This document shows, piece by piece, positions 34,938 through 45,009 of a stretch of 64,000 bases of DNA. Within the stretch, counting starts at the first letter, position 1. Each line of letters opens with the position of its first letter. The position numbers were made by a program, and so were the translations under genes. The DNA comes from CAVRXQ01 sp963725215 (GTDB taxonomy: Bacteria; Actinomycetota; Acidimicrobiia; Acidimicrobiales; Bog-793). The stretch covers positions 434,001-498,000 of the forward strand of contig CAVRXQ010000002.1 of assembly GCA_963725215.1 (NCBI GenBank), in the 5' to 3' direction. The notes under the pieces were generated by a model. It saw nothing but the letters and a program-made list of their open reading frames with translations, had not been told where the DNA came from and did not search any database.

Positions 34938-35933
34938 CTAATAGGTGTCGAATATGCGCTGCAGCTCGGCGGGCTGGCGCGATCGTGTCAAGGCCAACGC
35001 AAGTAGCACTCGTGCTTTCCAGGGCACGAGGTTCCCTGCCGCAATATAACCCTTCTCCTTCAGTTCGGAGGTAGACAGAACATGACCGGAGCCGGTTCTT
35101 GTGGAGCGACATATCGCCACATCCCGTGCCCGTGCTCGCGCAAGCGCTGACTCCTCGCTGGCGTTCGCTCTGCCGGCCCCCACTCCGGCAAGAACGATGC
35201 CTTGAGCACCCAATTCAGTCGTCGCATCAATCGTTGAGCCGTCGGCGCCTACATACGAAAGAATGATGTCCACTCGTGGCAAGTCTCTGAGGGTATTTAT
35301 CGAGAACTCGCTTTCCGTCGTATGGCGACGTTCAGGCCTGTGGTAATAACGCACACCTCCGTCGCCTTCTACAAAACCAAGCGGGCCAGAATCGCGTGCA
35401 CAAAACGCGTCGGTCCTATAGGTAGACCCCTTTGTCACGTCGCGTGCACTAAAAATACATTCGTTCATAACCACAAGCACACCGAGCGACTGAGAGGAGG
35501 AGGAAAGCGCTACCTGCGCCGCGCGTAGGAGATTTAGATCGCCGTCCGAGCTAATTGCGGAGGCGGGGCGCATCGCTCCCACCAGGACGACGGGCACATT
35601 GACCTTGAGAACTAGATGGAGAAACCACGCCGTCTCCTCAAGAGTATTGGTGCCATGGGTAACAATTACCCCGTCGAGTCGCTCATTATTGACCGCTTCG
35701 TGGATCAGGTTCGCCAAACTGATCCAGTCCGCAGTTGTCAACTCATGGCTGGGAGATCTCGGGGAGCCCACCGTAAATATCTCTGCCACGTCTGCCAACT
35801 CGGGCACCCGATCAACTAGGGCTTCCTCGGATAACCAAAGACCAGTGGACAAGTATGAAGTCATGTCCAAGCGGTTGGAACCTAAGGAGTCGATTGTTCC
35901 GCCAGTAGCTATCAAACCAAGGCGGACGCCCAT
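34938..35933 (-). CDS. L-asparaginase-family amidohydrolase
   Basis: A 331-residue enzyme of the bacterial asparaginase/glutaminase family. Both catalytic Thr motifs are present: IATGGTIDSLGSNR near the N-terminus and VTHGTNTLEETAWFLH in the middle. There is no signal peptide, so it is cytoplasmic. It would hydrolyse a side-chain amide, releasing ammonia and a carboxylate. It lies 24 bases after the permease gene, inside the transport operon, which suggests the amide is part of the imported compound rather than general asparagine turnover. Confidence 0.92.
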   Translation of the reverse strand: MGVRLGLIATGGTIDSLGSNRLDMTSYLSTGLWLSEEALVDRVPELADVAEIFTVGSPRSPSHELTTADWISLANLIHEAVNNERLDGVIVTHGTNTLEETAWFLHLVLKVNVPVVLVGAMRPASAISSDGDLNLLRAAQVALSSSSQSLGVLVVMNECIFSARDVTKGSTYRTDAFCARDSGPLGFVEGDGGVRYYHRPERRHTTESEFSINTLRDLPRVDIILSYVGADGSTIDATTELGAQGIVLAGVGAGRANASEESALARARARDVAICRSTRTGSGHVLSTSELKEKGYIAAGNLVPWKARVLLALALTRSRQPAELQRIFDTY

Positions 35934-35957
35934 CGGAATCCTTTCATCAGTTCTGAG

Positions 35958-36818
35958 TCATTTCGCGGTTGGATGCCACCTTCTCTGTGCTGCCCGGCCC
36001 AACAACGCGAAGCCTAAAACGGTTATGGCGAGGGCAATCCCGGGGAAAACCGAAGCCCACCACTGTCCCGTATAGGTGTTCTGAGCACCAAGTGCAATCA
36101 TGGAGCCCCACTCCGGTGTCGGAACTCGAACGCCCGCGCCAACAAAGGAGAGTCCGGCAGTGAGCAGTATTGAGAAACCGATAGTCACGGATACATTGGC
36201 GAGAGCCGGTGTTACGGAATTGGGTAGAACATGACTAAATAACACACGACGTGTCGAACCGCCTATTGAGCGAGCCGACTCGATGAACTGCCGCTCTCGG
36301 ACCACGAGTACCTGCGCTCTCGTCAATCGCACATATATTGGCGTGTTCACTGTGGCAATCACGATAACTACATTCCAGAGATTTTGTCCCATGAACACCA
36401 CCAAAGCCATCGCGAGTATGAACACCGGAAACGCCTGTATCGTGTCAGAGACTCGCATGACCAGACCGCCCCGCCAGCTACGCGACCACCCGCTCAGCAG
36501 ACCAATTGGAATTCCGATCAAACATGCACCCAAAGTGCCTAGCAATGCGATCGGTATATCCGTGCGCGGTGCCGCCATCAGGCGTGACAGGATGTCCATG
36601 CCATTGATGTCCGTGCCGAGCGGAAATGCACCGCTCGGTGGAAGAAGTTGTTTCCCTGGAAATACCTGAATCGGGTTACGTGGCGCGATCAAAGGGCCGA
36701 ATGCCGCCAGGAACAAGCTCAGGCCGACTATCACGCCCCCTGTGCGGGCGCCAGCGTGCGATCCCCTTTTTGCCGTCGAGGGAAATGCGATCTCGATTTC
36801 CGGCGCGACGACGGACAC
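35958..36818 (-). CDS. Oligopeptide-type ABC transporter permease (DppC-like)
   Basis: A 286-residue inner-membrane permease with about six membrane segments. The N-terminal OppC_N segment (GVIVGLSLFLAAFGPLIAPRNP) and the EAA-like loop (IESARSIGGSTRRVLFSHVLPN) are conserved. The GTG start at 36818 overlaps the stop of the DppB-like gene by one base (TAGTG). It forms the translocation pore with DppB. Confidence 0.93.
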   Translation of the reverse strand: MSVVAPEIEIAFPSTAKRGSHAGARTGGVIVGLSLFLAAFGPLIAPRNPIQVFPGKQLLPPSGAFPLGTDINGMDILSRLMAAPRTDIPIALLGTLGACLIGIPIGLLSGWSRSWRGGLVMRVSDTIQAFPVFILAMALVVFMGQNLWNVVIVIATVNTPIYVRLTRAQVLVVRERQFIESARSIGGSTRRVLFSHVLPNSVTPALANVSVTIGFSILLTAGLSFVGAGVRVPTPEWGSMIALGAQNTYTGQWWASVFPGIALAITVLGFALLGRAAQRRWHPTAK

Positions 36819-37831
36819 TAGTAACTCACCCTGGGGTCCGCGACTAAATACAATACGTCCACAATCAGATAGACAATGAGAGCAAACACCGTCGCGACGA
36901 TGACGACCCCGGATAATGCTTGATAGTCCGAACTCTCAACGGCTTGAACGGCATATTGCCCAACGCCTCCCCATGAAAAGACTTGCTCGACCAGGACATC
37001 GCCGCTCAATAGATAGGCATAAACAGTCCCAATCATCGTGATAGTGGGAAGGAGCGCATTACGGGCAGCATAAAAAAGCACCGTGCGTTGCCGAAGTCCA
37101 AGTGCCCTCGCGTATCTGACGTATCTCGAATCCAGCTGCTCTTCCATGCTGGTTCTAATGATCTTCAAAGTCGGACCCGTGTACACGAAAGCAAGCGTTA
37201 TCACGGGCAGCGCGAGATGGGCCAACGACGATTCGAGTGCCTGCGCGTCAAGCGCCAAAACGCTATCGATCGTGTAAAGACCCGTGATTCGTGGTGGTGG
37301 CGGGATCGTCAGGCCGATGCGACCGATAGGAGCTGGCGCTATGTGAAGAATGCCAAAAAAGATAAGCGCCAGCATTAGCCCCCACCAAAAGTCCGGCAAA
37401 GCGCCGGCTAAGGTGCCATAGGCGTTCGATATGCGATCTAGCAGCCCCCCCTTCTTTAGAGAACTCAACACGCCCAAAATAAATGCCATCAGCAGCGAGA
37501 GGACCAATGCACATGTAATCAATTCGAAGGTAGCCGGAAGCCGTTGAACAAGGTCGCTGGCAACAGTATGACTTGTTAATAGGGAACTACCAAGATTGCC
37601 GTGTAGCAGGCCAACGAGATAGTGCCAATATTGCACAATGATGGGCTTGTTCAGGCCGAGTGATGCCGATATTGCTCTGACTTGTGCCTGAGAAGCTCTC
37701 GGTCCCGCGAGAAGATAGGCGGGGTTTCCCGGCAATATTCGGACAACTACGAAGACCACCGTAACAACAGCAAATACCTGTGGCACGAACGATCCAAGCC
37801 GACGCGCGACATAAAGACTCGTGCGTCCCAT
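36818..37831 (-). CDS. Oligopeptide-type ABC transporter permease (DppB-like)
   Basis: A 337-residue inner-membrane permease with six predicted membrane segments, the N-terminal SFVPQVFAVVTVVFVVVRILPGNPA and the EAA-like loop YVRYARALGLRQRTVLFYAARNALLP. I chose ATG 37831 because GGAGG lies ten bases upstream; the open frame continues to 37876. About 120 bases separate it from the frameshifted aldolase gene upstream. Confidence 0.93.
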   Translation of the reverse strand: MGRTSLYVARRLGSFVPQVFAVVTVVFVVVRILPGNPAYLLAGPRASQAQVRAISASLGLNKPIIVQYWHYLVGLLHGNLGSSLLTSHTVASDLVQRLPATFELITCALVLSLLMAFILGVLSSLKKGGLLDRISNAYGTLAGALPDFWWGLMLALIFFGILHIAPAPIGRIGLTIPPPPRITGLYTIDSVLALDAQALESSLAHLALPVITLAFVYTGPTLKIIRTSMEEQLDSRYVRYARALGLRQRTVLFYAARNALLPTITMIGTVYAYLLSGDVLVEQVFSWGGVGQYAVQAVESSDYQALSGVVIVATVFALIVYLIVDVLYLVADPRVSY

Positions 37832-37952
37832 CCGTTCATTTCCTCCAGATTTCAGAGTCGGCCATTCGGGCGTCAATCAGAGTCGCGAACTCCGATACCG
37901 TAACGACAATCCTCGAATTTTGGTTAGGATAAGTGAGCTGTGATTCTCGTGC

Positions 37953-38751
37953 TCATTTTGGCCGCGCTACAGGTGAGGATTTAGATAGATCGCGCCATGC
38001 CTCCTGGAAGTGTCTTGCCAACACCATTTCTGGTTGGGAATAGATAATTAGTCGACAACCGAATTCGAGCCACTCCTGTGCATCCTCAAGATCGTAAGCA
38101 AGCATGCTGGCAACCTTTCCCCGCGCTCATTACCGCATCAAGCGCTCGACAGGTCGCCTCATGGACTTTGGGGTGTCGGGGAGCATAGGGGAATCCCATC
38201 TTCACCGACAGATCGCCGCGGCCGATATTCAGGACATCAATCGGCCCGCTAGCAATAGCTTGGATGTTGTCAATCGCCTCAGGCGTTTCAATGAGTCCAA
38301 TTAGCAGCATATTCCTATTTGACTGTTCAAGGTAAGGAGCAAAATCTGACCGATACACACCATGCGCCGCAGCTCGCGTAGCTGAACAAAGCGTCCGCAT
38401 ACCATCCGGGGGATAGTGTGACAGCTCATAGGCGCGGCGGATAGTCGCTAGATCTTCGACAAGGGGAATCATTAGCCCCTGCGCACCAGTGTCAAGAATC
38501 CAAAGGATCTCTTTTTCCTCGACATGCCGCACTCGAACGATCGGTGTGACCTGAGCAGCTTCGCACGCACGGATCATGTTTGCGACTCTCTGCCCTTCGA
38601 CGGCGACATGCTCCATGTCAATGACGAAGAAATCGAATCCCGCCGCCCCAATCAATTCAGGTAATGCGGGCTCCGGTAACAGACTCAAAGTACCGATCGC
38701 TACCGCGTCCTCTTCAAGCTTAATTTTCGTGCGATTTGGAAACATTCCCAT
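37953..38751 (-). pseudogene. HpcH/HpaI-family aldolase, frameshifted near the C-terminus
   Basis: The first 211 or so codons encode a typical class II 2-oxo-acid aldolase: AAGFDFFVIDMEHVAVEGQ, TPIVRVRHVEEKEILWILDTGAQGLMIPLVE, IGLIETPEAIDNIQAIASGPIDVLNIGRGDLS. After SAGKG the frame ends early, but the family C-terminus continues in the next frame (ASMLAYDLEDAQEWLEFGCR, LIIYSQPEMVLARHFQEAWR) to a stop at 37953. Removing one base of the CC at 38114-38115 restores a 265-residue protein of normal length. Real mutation or sequencing error cannot be told apart here. Its start overlaps the deacetylase gene by 32 bases. Confidence 0.88.
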
Positions 38752-39718
38752 TTATCCCCCGATTCTGAAGCCACCAGCGTGCTATGTCTACACGTCGAGC
38801 AATCCACACGCGATCCAGATTAAGTACTCTATTGAGGAGATCTTCAAGACCAGAGGCGCGTCCCGGATCTCCTATTAGACGTGGGTGCAAACCTATCGCC
38901 AACATTCGAGGATGCGTCTCACCTTCGGCCCAAAGGAAGCGGATAGCGCGAGATGTGTCCTCTACAAAATCAGCGATCGACGCGAATCGAGGTACACCCA
39001 CAAATCTTCCGTCGTTATACGTTCCGGTGTACGGAAGCACCAGTTGTTGGCGGTCGCCTACTTTTACGTAATAGGGTAGATCGTCGTTGTAAGCATTTGA
39101 ATCGTATAAGAAGCCGCCTTCTTCCACGAGCAATTGTCGCGTGTGAACGCCTGGTCCATAACGCGTGTACCAGCCAAGCGGTCGTTGGCCGCAAGTTTGG
39201 GTGATCGATTCCACTGCTAGTTTGATCCGACGCCTCTCCTCTTCTACGGTCATCCGCCATGGTTCATCCCAGCGCCAACCGTGAGAACAGGGTTCATGGC
39301 CCAGCTCCGCGATGGCTCGACCGACTTCCGGATTCAGTTCAAGTGCTACGGCTGCCGCGTGAAAAGTAACTTGTATCCCATATTTTTCAAACAGTCGCAA
39401 AAGCCGCCATATCCCCGCTCGACTTCCATATTCGTATTGCGATTCAATGCGAAGATTACGTACTCCCGCCGGAAAGTCATAAGTCAGACCGTGCGTTTCA
39501 TTGCGTTCATCTCCCGCCGGATAGCTGTACTCGGAGCCCTCTTCGTAATTCACGACGAAACTCAACGCAAGACGCGCTGCATTCGGCCATTCAATCCGCG
39601 GAATATGGCGACCGTATCCGATGAAATCCCTTTCAGTTCCGGGAATGGGCGGCGATACCGAACCTCTCTCGCGAGATTCCTCCCTCAAGGGTGTCGGCAC
39701 CGGATCACCCGTACTCAA
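38720..39718 (-). CDS. Polysaccharide-deacetylase-family hydrolase (PuuE/allantoinase-like)
   Basis: A 332-residue NodB-fold protein. The group features are GYGRHIPRIEWPNAARLALSF, NYEEGSEYSYPAGDERNE, VTFHAAAVALELNPEVGRAI, GHEPCSHGWRWDEPW and LGWYTRYGPGVHTRQLLVEEGGFLYDSNAYND. This subgroup acts on small C-N compounds such as allantoin or cyclic imides rather than polysaccharides. The start overlaps the stop of HyuB by 4 bases. In context it may open a cyclic amide before or after the hydantoinase step. Confidence 0.88.
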   Translation of the reverse strand: MSTGDPVPTPLREESRERGSVSPPIPGTERDFIGYGRHIPRIEWPNAARLALSFVVNYEEGSEYSYPAGDERNETHGLTYDFPAGVRNLRIESQYEYGSRAGIWRLLRLFEKYGIQVTFHAAAVALELNPEVGRAIAELGHEPCSHGWRWDEPWRMTVEEERRRIKLAVESITQTCGQRPLGWYTRYGPGVHTRQLLVEEGGFLYDSNAYNDDLPYYVKVGDRQQLVLPYTGTYNDGRFVGVPRFASIADFVEDTSRAIRFLWAEGETHPRMLAIGLHPRLIGDPGRASGLEDLLNRVLNLDRVWIARRVDIARWWLQNRGINGNVSKSHEN

Positions 39719-41499
39719 TCGTCCGTCCTTTCACTGGGGAGTGTTTCCCGAAGGCGCCGGCGTATCTCGTCGGTAGCGGTCGCATCGACCTCGCCAGACG
39801 GGCGAAGAGAAACTCCGTAGTCATTCCGTGCCGATTCTCTGCTGACATAACCGAGCCGAAAATCACTTGCTACGGTCTGAGGATCTCGCAGCAAGGGGTC
39901 CCCATAGCCGGCTCCTCCGCCCTGTTGGACGATCAACGTGTCCCCAGCTTCCGCCGCACAGTTGGAGAATTTCGAGGGCGACCGTGTTCCGAACAGCTGG
40001 ACAAATGAACGAGTTTCGCCTTCGCGTTCTATTGCGAATCGATTGACTGACCCGTCGCGCCCGCCGAAATAGCCCGGCGGTGCAACTCGATGCCGATCAG
40101 CGTTAGCCGTAAGTATTGTCGGTTCAAGAAGCTCAATTGCTCTTCGTGATCCCAATCCACCTCTTTGTCGTCCGGGACCGCCAGAATCTCGAACCATTTC
40201 ATAGGAACGAAATCTCACAGGATATCGCTGTTCCCAAATCTCCATCGATTCGTTTTTACAATTTCCCATGAGGAAAAACTCAACCGAATTGCCGTCGCGT
40301 TCGGCGCGAGCTCCACAGCCCCCAGACTCGAAGATGTACCAGAGAAACTCTTCCCCGCTTGATTGGCGAATGCCCCAGCCCGTGAGATTGTTTCCCGTTG
40401 CATAACTACTCGCCATAACACGGTCGGGAACTAGCCTGCTAAGTGCTAGTTGCATGATTTCGGAAAGCCTGTGGACTGGATCACCAGTAGCTGCAAACAC
40501 TGGAGCGGGGTATGTCGGATTGACTAATGACCCACGCGGTGCATGTATCTTGATCAAGTCCAGTAACCCTTGGTTGACAGGAATACCCGGGTCAACCACC
40601 GCAATCAACGTCGCGTAGACAGCGGCACGCGTACATCCTTCAGTCGAATTCACGGTTCCGAGCGCTTGTTTATCGGTCCCAGCAAAGTCAACTGTCACCC
40701 CATCGGATGCCTTAGTAATGGACACCTGCACCCGATACGGGCCGCGCCCTTCACCGTCATCTTCCATGAGGACATCGGAGACTGAGACGGTGGAGTCAGG
40801 GATGGAGCGAAGGCCATTGAGAAAGCGTCGAGCTGAATACTCTTGAGTAGCTCGGAAGGCCTCCTGAACTGTATCCGAACCGTACTTGTGAACTAGATCT
40901 ATGACTCGCCGTTCAGCAGTAACAGTGGAAGCAATCTGAGCCTGCAAGTCAGCCCAAAGCTGGTTCGATAAACGGACATTTTGGAGGATAAGACTCTTTA
41001 AGTCTTGCCTCAGTACTCCGGCGTCGTACAGCTTCACAGCAGGAATGACTAGTCCTTCCTGTACCACATGCCGAGCGTTACCGCTCCAGCCACCCGGTGA
41101 CATTCCCCCAATGTCGGTCCAATGGCCACGATTGACGGCAAAGCCGAGCAGATCCCCATCGCAAAACATTGGCCGGAAGACTGTCCCATCGGCTTGATGG
41201 GAACCACCCGTGAACGGATCGTTGTGCAATATGACGTCGCCCGGAGAAAAGCTGTCCCATATCTCCAAGAAATGTTGAACTGCGATCGGCAATCCACCAA
41301 CGTGAACCGGAAGGCCCGCTGCCTGTGCCACCATCCGCCCATCTCGATCGAAGAGGGCGCAAGTAAAATCTTCGCCTTCACTGAAGCACGTCGAATACGC
41401 GGTCCGAATCGTCGTACTTCCCATCTCGCGCACGGTCGCGTCCAAATAATTCCGGAGGATCACTTGCGTGAACTGATCCCCGCTCTCCTGGCTAGCCAT
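39715..41499 (-). CDS. Hydantoinase/oxoprolinase B subunit (HyuB-like)
   Basis: A 594-residue protein. It opens FTQVILRNYLDATVREMGSTTIRTAYS, then FSEGEDFTCALFDRDGRMVAQAAGLPVHVG, PGDVILHNDPFTGGSHQAD, VNRGHWTDIGGMSPG and a C-terminal GGAGYGDPLLRD. With HyuA it forms an ATP-dependent enzyme that opens hydantoins or 5-oxoproline-like rings. The start overlaps the HyuA stop by 8 bases, which indicates tight coupling. Confidence 0.93.
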   Translation of the reverse strand: MASQESGDQFTQVILRNYLDATVREMGSTTIRTAYSTCFSEGEDFTCALFDRDGRMVAQAAGLPVHVGGLPIAVQHFLEIWDSFSPGDVILHNDPFTGGSHQADGTVFRPMFCDGDLLGFAVNRGHWTDIGGMSPGGWSGNARHVVQEGLVIPAVKLYDAGVLRQDLKSLILQNVRLSNQLWADLQAQIASTVTAERRVIDLVHKYGSDTVQEAFRATQEYSARRFLNGLRSIPDSTVSVSDVLMEDDGEGRGPYRVQVSITKASDGVTVDFAGTDKQALGTVNSTEGCTRAAVYATLIAVVDPGIPVNQGLLDLIKIHAPRGSLVNPTYPAPVFAATGDPVHRLSEIMQLALSRLVPDRVMASSYATGNNLTGWGIRQSSGEEFLWYIFESGGCGARAERDGNSVEFFLMGNCKNESMEIWEQRYPVRFRSYEMVRDSGGPGRQRGGLGSRRAIELLEPTILTANADRHRVAPPGYFGGRDGSVNRFAIEREGETRSFVQLFGTRSPSKFSNCAAEAGDTLIVQQGGGAGYGDPLLRDPQTVASDFRLGYVSRESARNDYGVSLRPSGEVDATATDEIRRRLRETLPSERTDD

Positions 41500-43507
41500 G
41501 TGCCTGAGTGACCTCCGTAAGCACGATGCTCCCGAACTCGTCGATCATCGTCACACCACCTGGACAGAAAATCACCGTGTCCGACTCTTCAATTAGGCAG
41601 GGCTGGTCTGTCATCCAACCGGGAGGCAAAAGATCGCGGGAAAAGACGGGCAACACGTCACTCCAAAAGGCCGTCTGGCGATACCCGCTCGCCGACGTGT
41701 TCTCTCGCTCTACTTTGAGCCGTGCCAATTCAAGGGGCTCGACAGAGGCGGACACATTCGCTCGAATATTTATGACTTCAGCGGGATCTTCCGACGAAAC
41801 TCCATACAACTTACGGTACGTTTCCTTGAAGGTCTCATACAGCGCTTGCTTCGGCTCTGGCGAATTTTCGTCAAAACGGACACTAAGTTCATGCGATTGC
41901 CCTACGTAGCGCATGTCGACCCAATACTCGCCACGGGTTTGGTGAGGAGTTTCGAATGCTCCTTGGAGCAACCCCGTAGCACGTGCTCGTAATTCTTGGA
42001 CCTGTAAAGAAAGCTCGTCGATTTGAATCTGATCAATATTGAGCATCAGACTTCGAGCCTCAGAACTAGCAAGATCGGCCGTAAGCATGCCCAAGGCGGA
42101 AAGAGCGCTCGCGTTCCGCGGAAAAATTACGCGCGGTATCGCCAGCTCTCTGGCGACCGTAGCTGCATGTTGTCCCCCCGCGCCGCCAAATGCTATCAAC
42201 GTGAATTCCCGCGGATCGAGTCCATTTTCGACGGTTATTTTCCGGATTGCCTGGCTCATATTGGTGCTGGCAATCATGTATATGCCCATGGCGACGGAAG
42301 CAACATCAGCATCCAATTCGCGAGCGAGTCGGGCGATGGCCTCCTGAGCTTTTCCCGCGTCTAATTTCACTTCGCCCGCGAGTAGGGCTTTAGGATTAAG
42401 TATCCCGAGCATCAGGTTGGCGTCTGTGACAGTTGGCTGAACACCGCCTCGCCCATAACACGCGGGTCCGGGTTCCGAGCCGGCTGATTCAGGCCCAACT
42501 CGCAGGGTGCCTCCCGAATCAACGTACGCCAACGAGCCTCCACCTGCGCCGATCACCTGGATGTCTATGCTCTGTGTTCGCGCAGGTATTCCCCAGGCGA
42601 CTTCGCACGTATCCCTGAACCCGGGTTGCCCGTCACGCACAACACAAACGTCACAACTAGTGCCACCCATATCCATGGTGCAAACGGAGCCGAGGCCTAG
42701 CTGACGAGCGAAAAAACCCCCTGCAAGCGACCCTGCTGCAGGTCCAGAATTGATCAGCCGAACGGGATAATTCTGGGCTGCTTTGCTAGGAATGACACCG
42801 CCCCCGGAGTGCATATAAAGCACACTCCTCTCAGAAGCCACGGCGTCATCGAGAATACGTACGTACTGTCCCATGCGAGGCACGGCATAAGCATTCAACA
42901 CCGTGGTACTTACACGTTCGTATTCGCGGATCATCGAATCGACGCGCGATGAAATCGAAACCGGTAACTCGGGGGCAATATCTCCAATAATTCGTGCCGC
43001 CGACTCCTCGTGACTCGAATTTGCGTACGCGTTTAGGAAGCAAACTGCGATCGACTGAACGCCATGGAATAGAAGTTCCGCGATCCGGTCGCGAAGCTCT
43101 CCCTCATCCAGAGGCACCAGCACATGGCCCTTCGCGTCGATCCTCTCATTAACCTCAAGCCGCAGATCTCGTGGCACCAGCGGACCGGGTTTCTCCCACT
43201 GCAAGTCATAAAGCGCTTGGCGGTACGACCGCTGAATCTCGAGAACATCCCGGAATCCGAGCGTTGTAATAAGGCCCACGCGCGCGCCCTTGCGTTCCAC
43301 GATTAGGTTCGCGACCAGGGTCGTACCGTGGACCAAATAGCTGATTTCTTCAGCTCGTATCCCCTGCTCGCTTAGAGCGCGCAAGAAGCCTTCTTCGGGT
43401 GCCGCTGGAACGGTAAATGTCTTGCCCCGACTCGTCGTCTTCGTTTCCTCGTCATAAACGACAATATCGGTGAAAGTGCCGCCAATATCGACGGCCACGC
43501 GCTTCAT
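41492..43507 (-). CDS. Hydantoinase/oxoprolinase A subunit (HyuA-like)
   Basis: A 671-residue ATPase-fold subunit. The N-terminal phosphate loop is MKRVAVDIGGTFTDIVVYDE, followed by LVHGTTLVANLIVERKGARVGLITTLGFRDVLEI, MDMGGTSCDVCVVRDG and a C-terminal FGGAGGQHAATVARELAIPRVIFP. The open frame extends to 43558, but family homology starts at ATG 43507. It is the partner of HyuB. Substrates of the family include N-methylhydantoin, 5-oxoproline and related cyclic amides; the exact one cannot be read from sequence. Confidence 0.93.
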   Translation of the reverse strand: MKRVAVDIGGTFTDIVVYDEETKTTSRGKTFTVPAAPEEGFLRALSEQGIRAEEISYLVHGTTLVANLIVERKGARVGLITTLGFRDVLEIQRSYRQALYDLQWEKPGPLVPRDLRLEVNERIDAKGHVLVPLDEGELRDRIAELLFHGVQSIAVCFLNAYANSSHEESAARIIGDIAPELPVSISSRVDSMIREYERVSTTVLNAYAVPRMGQYVRILDDAVASERSVLYMHSGGGVIPSKAAQNYPVRLINSGPAAGSLAGGFFARQLGLGSVCTMDMGGTSCDVCVVRDGQPGFRDTCEVAWGIPARTQSIDIQVIGAGGGSLAYVDSGGTLRVGPESAGSEPGPACYGRGGVQPTVTDANLMLGILNPKALLAGEVKLDAGKAQEAIARLARELDADVASVAMGIYMIASTNMSQAIRKITVENGLDPREFTLIAFGGAGGQHAATVARELAIPRVIFPRNASALSALGMLTADLASSEARSLMLNIDQIQIDELSLQVQELRARATGLLQGAFETPHQTRGEYWVDMRYVGQSHELSVRFDENSPEPKQALYETFKETYRKLYGVSSEDPAEVINIRANVSASVEPLELARLKVERENTSASGYRQTAFWSDVLPVFSRDLLPPGWMTDQPCLIEESDTVIFCPGGVTMIDEFGSIVLTEVTQAHG

Positions 43508-43565
43508 CAGTTCTCGCTCGCCGCCCCGACGACGGAAGGTTTCGGCGCTTCGAGACAAATCATCG

Positions 43566-44921
43566 TCATCGGAGAAGAGAGGAGTGCTCGATCACGAACT
43601 TCTCAGTTGTGTCCACGGTCCGTACCACATCATCTTCCGAATGGGCATAAGAAATAAATCCTCGGTTCGTAAAGTACGGTTGCATGAAGATGCCCCTTTG
43701 AAGGAGATATCGCCTATAGGCCACATTTACCGGTGCCTCTTTCGTATGCGCCGTTTGAATGATGTCGCGATAGTTCCTAACCTCTTTCACACCAAAATAC
43801 AGGCACCACACGGAACCATAGTTGTAGCAAACAGCCTCAATACCATGTTTAGTTATCACTCGATTGATCCCGTCTGACATTAGCTGGCCAAGACGGTACA
43901 GCTTCTCGTGAACAGGCTCAGTCTCCAGGATCCGAATTGTTTCCTGAGCGGCAACAACACCGATCAGATTCGCGTTAAATGTCCCCGAATACAGGACTCG
44001 ACCCGAAGGAGTAAACATCGACATCAGTTCCCGGCGACCTATCAGCGCGGAGAGAACAAAACCGTTGGCCATCGCTTTACCAAAGGCGCCGATATCTGGG
44101 TACACACCCTGTTGGGCGCCTGCGCCAGACAATGCGTGCCGGAAGCCGGTCACAACTTCATCAAAGATGAGCACAATCCCGTGAGTATCACATAGCTCCC
44201 TCAGCAGCTTAAGAAAGCCATCCTCCAGCTTTATGCATCCGCTCGAATGCACCACTGGTTCGACGATAATGGCCGCGATTTCGTCATGGTGATTCTCAAC
44301 TATCTTTTCGACCATAGCTCTATCGTTGATCTGAGCAACCAGACAGTTCCTTACATGTTCGGGCAGCGTTCCCGCCGACATCGGAACGGAATTGGGTGCC
44401 TCGAAGGGCCCGGCTTCCTCTGGGGACGGGCGTACAGAAATCGCCACGTCATCATGCCAGCCGTGGTAATCGCCCTCAAACTTGAGAATTCGTTCCTTTC
44501 CCGTGTAAGCACGTGCCAAACGCAGAGCGTTATAGATAGCGTCTGACCCACCGCCACCGTGCAACGTGACATGCTCGCCATACGGAATAACCTCACAGAG
44601 TTTGCTAGCGAGAGCGACCTCTCGCGGGTGAGGTAAGGCCACGATCAGACCCTCCTCCTTCATAGCCCTTTCAACTGCTCCGCAAACTCGACCTTCGCTC
44701 ACACCAAGGACCGCGGGACCGAATGATCCCACGTAGTCGATATATTCATTTCCGTCAACATCCCAGATTCTCGAACCGAAGGCCCGCTCGATGAACACGG
44801 GGTATGGCTCGTAGAATTTCCCCGCGCCCTGGACCCCGCCAGGCGAATACCTCCGAGCCTCCTCCGCTAGCTGACGCGAACGGTTAAGACGGGTATCGTC
44901 GATGTTTATTACCGTGGCCAT
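43566..44921 (-). CDS. Class III aminotransferase (glutamate-1-semialdehyde aminomutase-like)
   Basis: A 451-residue PLP enzyme. The family features are YSPGGVQGAGKFYEPYPVFIERAFGSRIWDVDGNEYIDYVG, VTLHGGGGSDAIYNALRLARAYTG, the PLP-ring Asp in LIFDEVVTGFRHALSGAG and the Schiff-base Lys in GAFGKAMANGF. It is unlikely to be the haem-pathway HemL: it lies in a catabolic operon and the sequence diverges. It may transfer the amino group of a beta- or omega-amino acid from the imported compound. The start could be 44933 or ATG 44921. Confidence 0.92.
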   Translation of the reverse strand: MATVINIDDTRLNRSRQLAEEARRYSPGGVQGAGKFYEPYPVFIERAFGSRIWDVDGNEYIDYVGSFGPAVLGVSEGRVCGAVERAMKEEGLIVALPHPREVALASKLCEVIPYGEHVTLHGGGGSDAIYNALRLARAYTGKERILKFEGDYHGWHDDVAISVRPSPEEAGPFEAPNSVPMSAGTLPEHVRNCLVAQINDRAMVEKIVENHHDEIAAIIVEPVVHSSGCIKLEDGFLKLLRELCDTHGIVLIFDEVVTGFRHALSGAGAQQGVYPDIGAFGKAMANGFVLSALIGRRELMSMFTPSGRVLYSGTFNANLIGVVAAQETIRILETEPVHEKLYRLGQLMSDGINRVITKHGIEAVCYNYGSVWCLYFGVKEVRNYRDIIQTAHTKEAPVNVAYRRYLLQRGIFMQPYFTNRGFISYAHSEDDVVRTVDTTEKFVIEHSSLLR

Positions 44922-45009
44922 TTGAGCCCGCAATCTGTTCGTGTCAGTATTCGATTAAAGGCTCGTAGTAGAGCCGCGGCTTCGTGTGCTCGGAGTTCAA
45001 TGCGATAAT

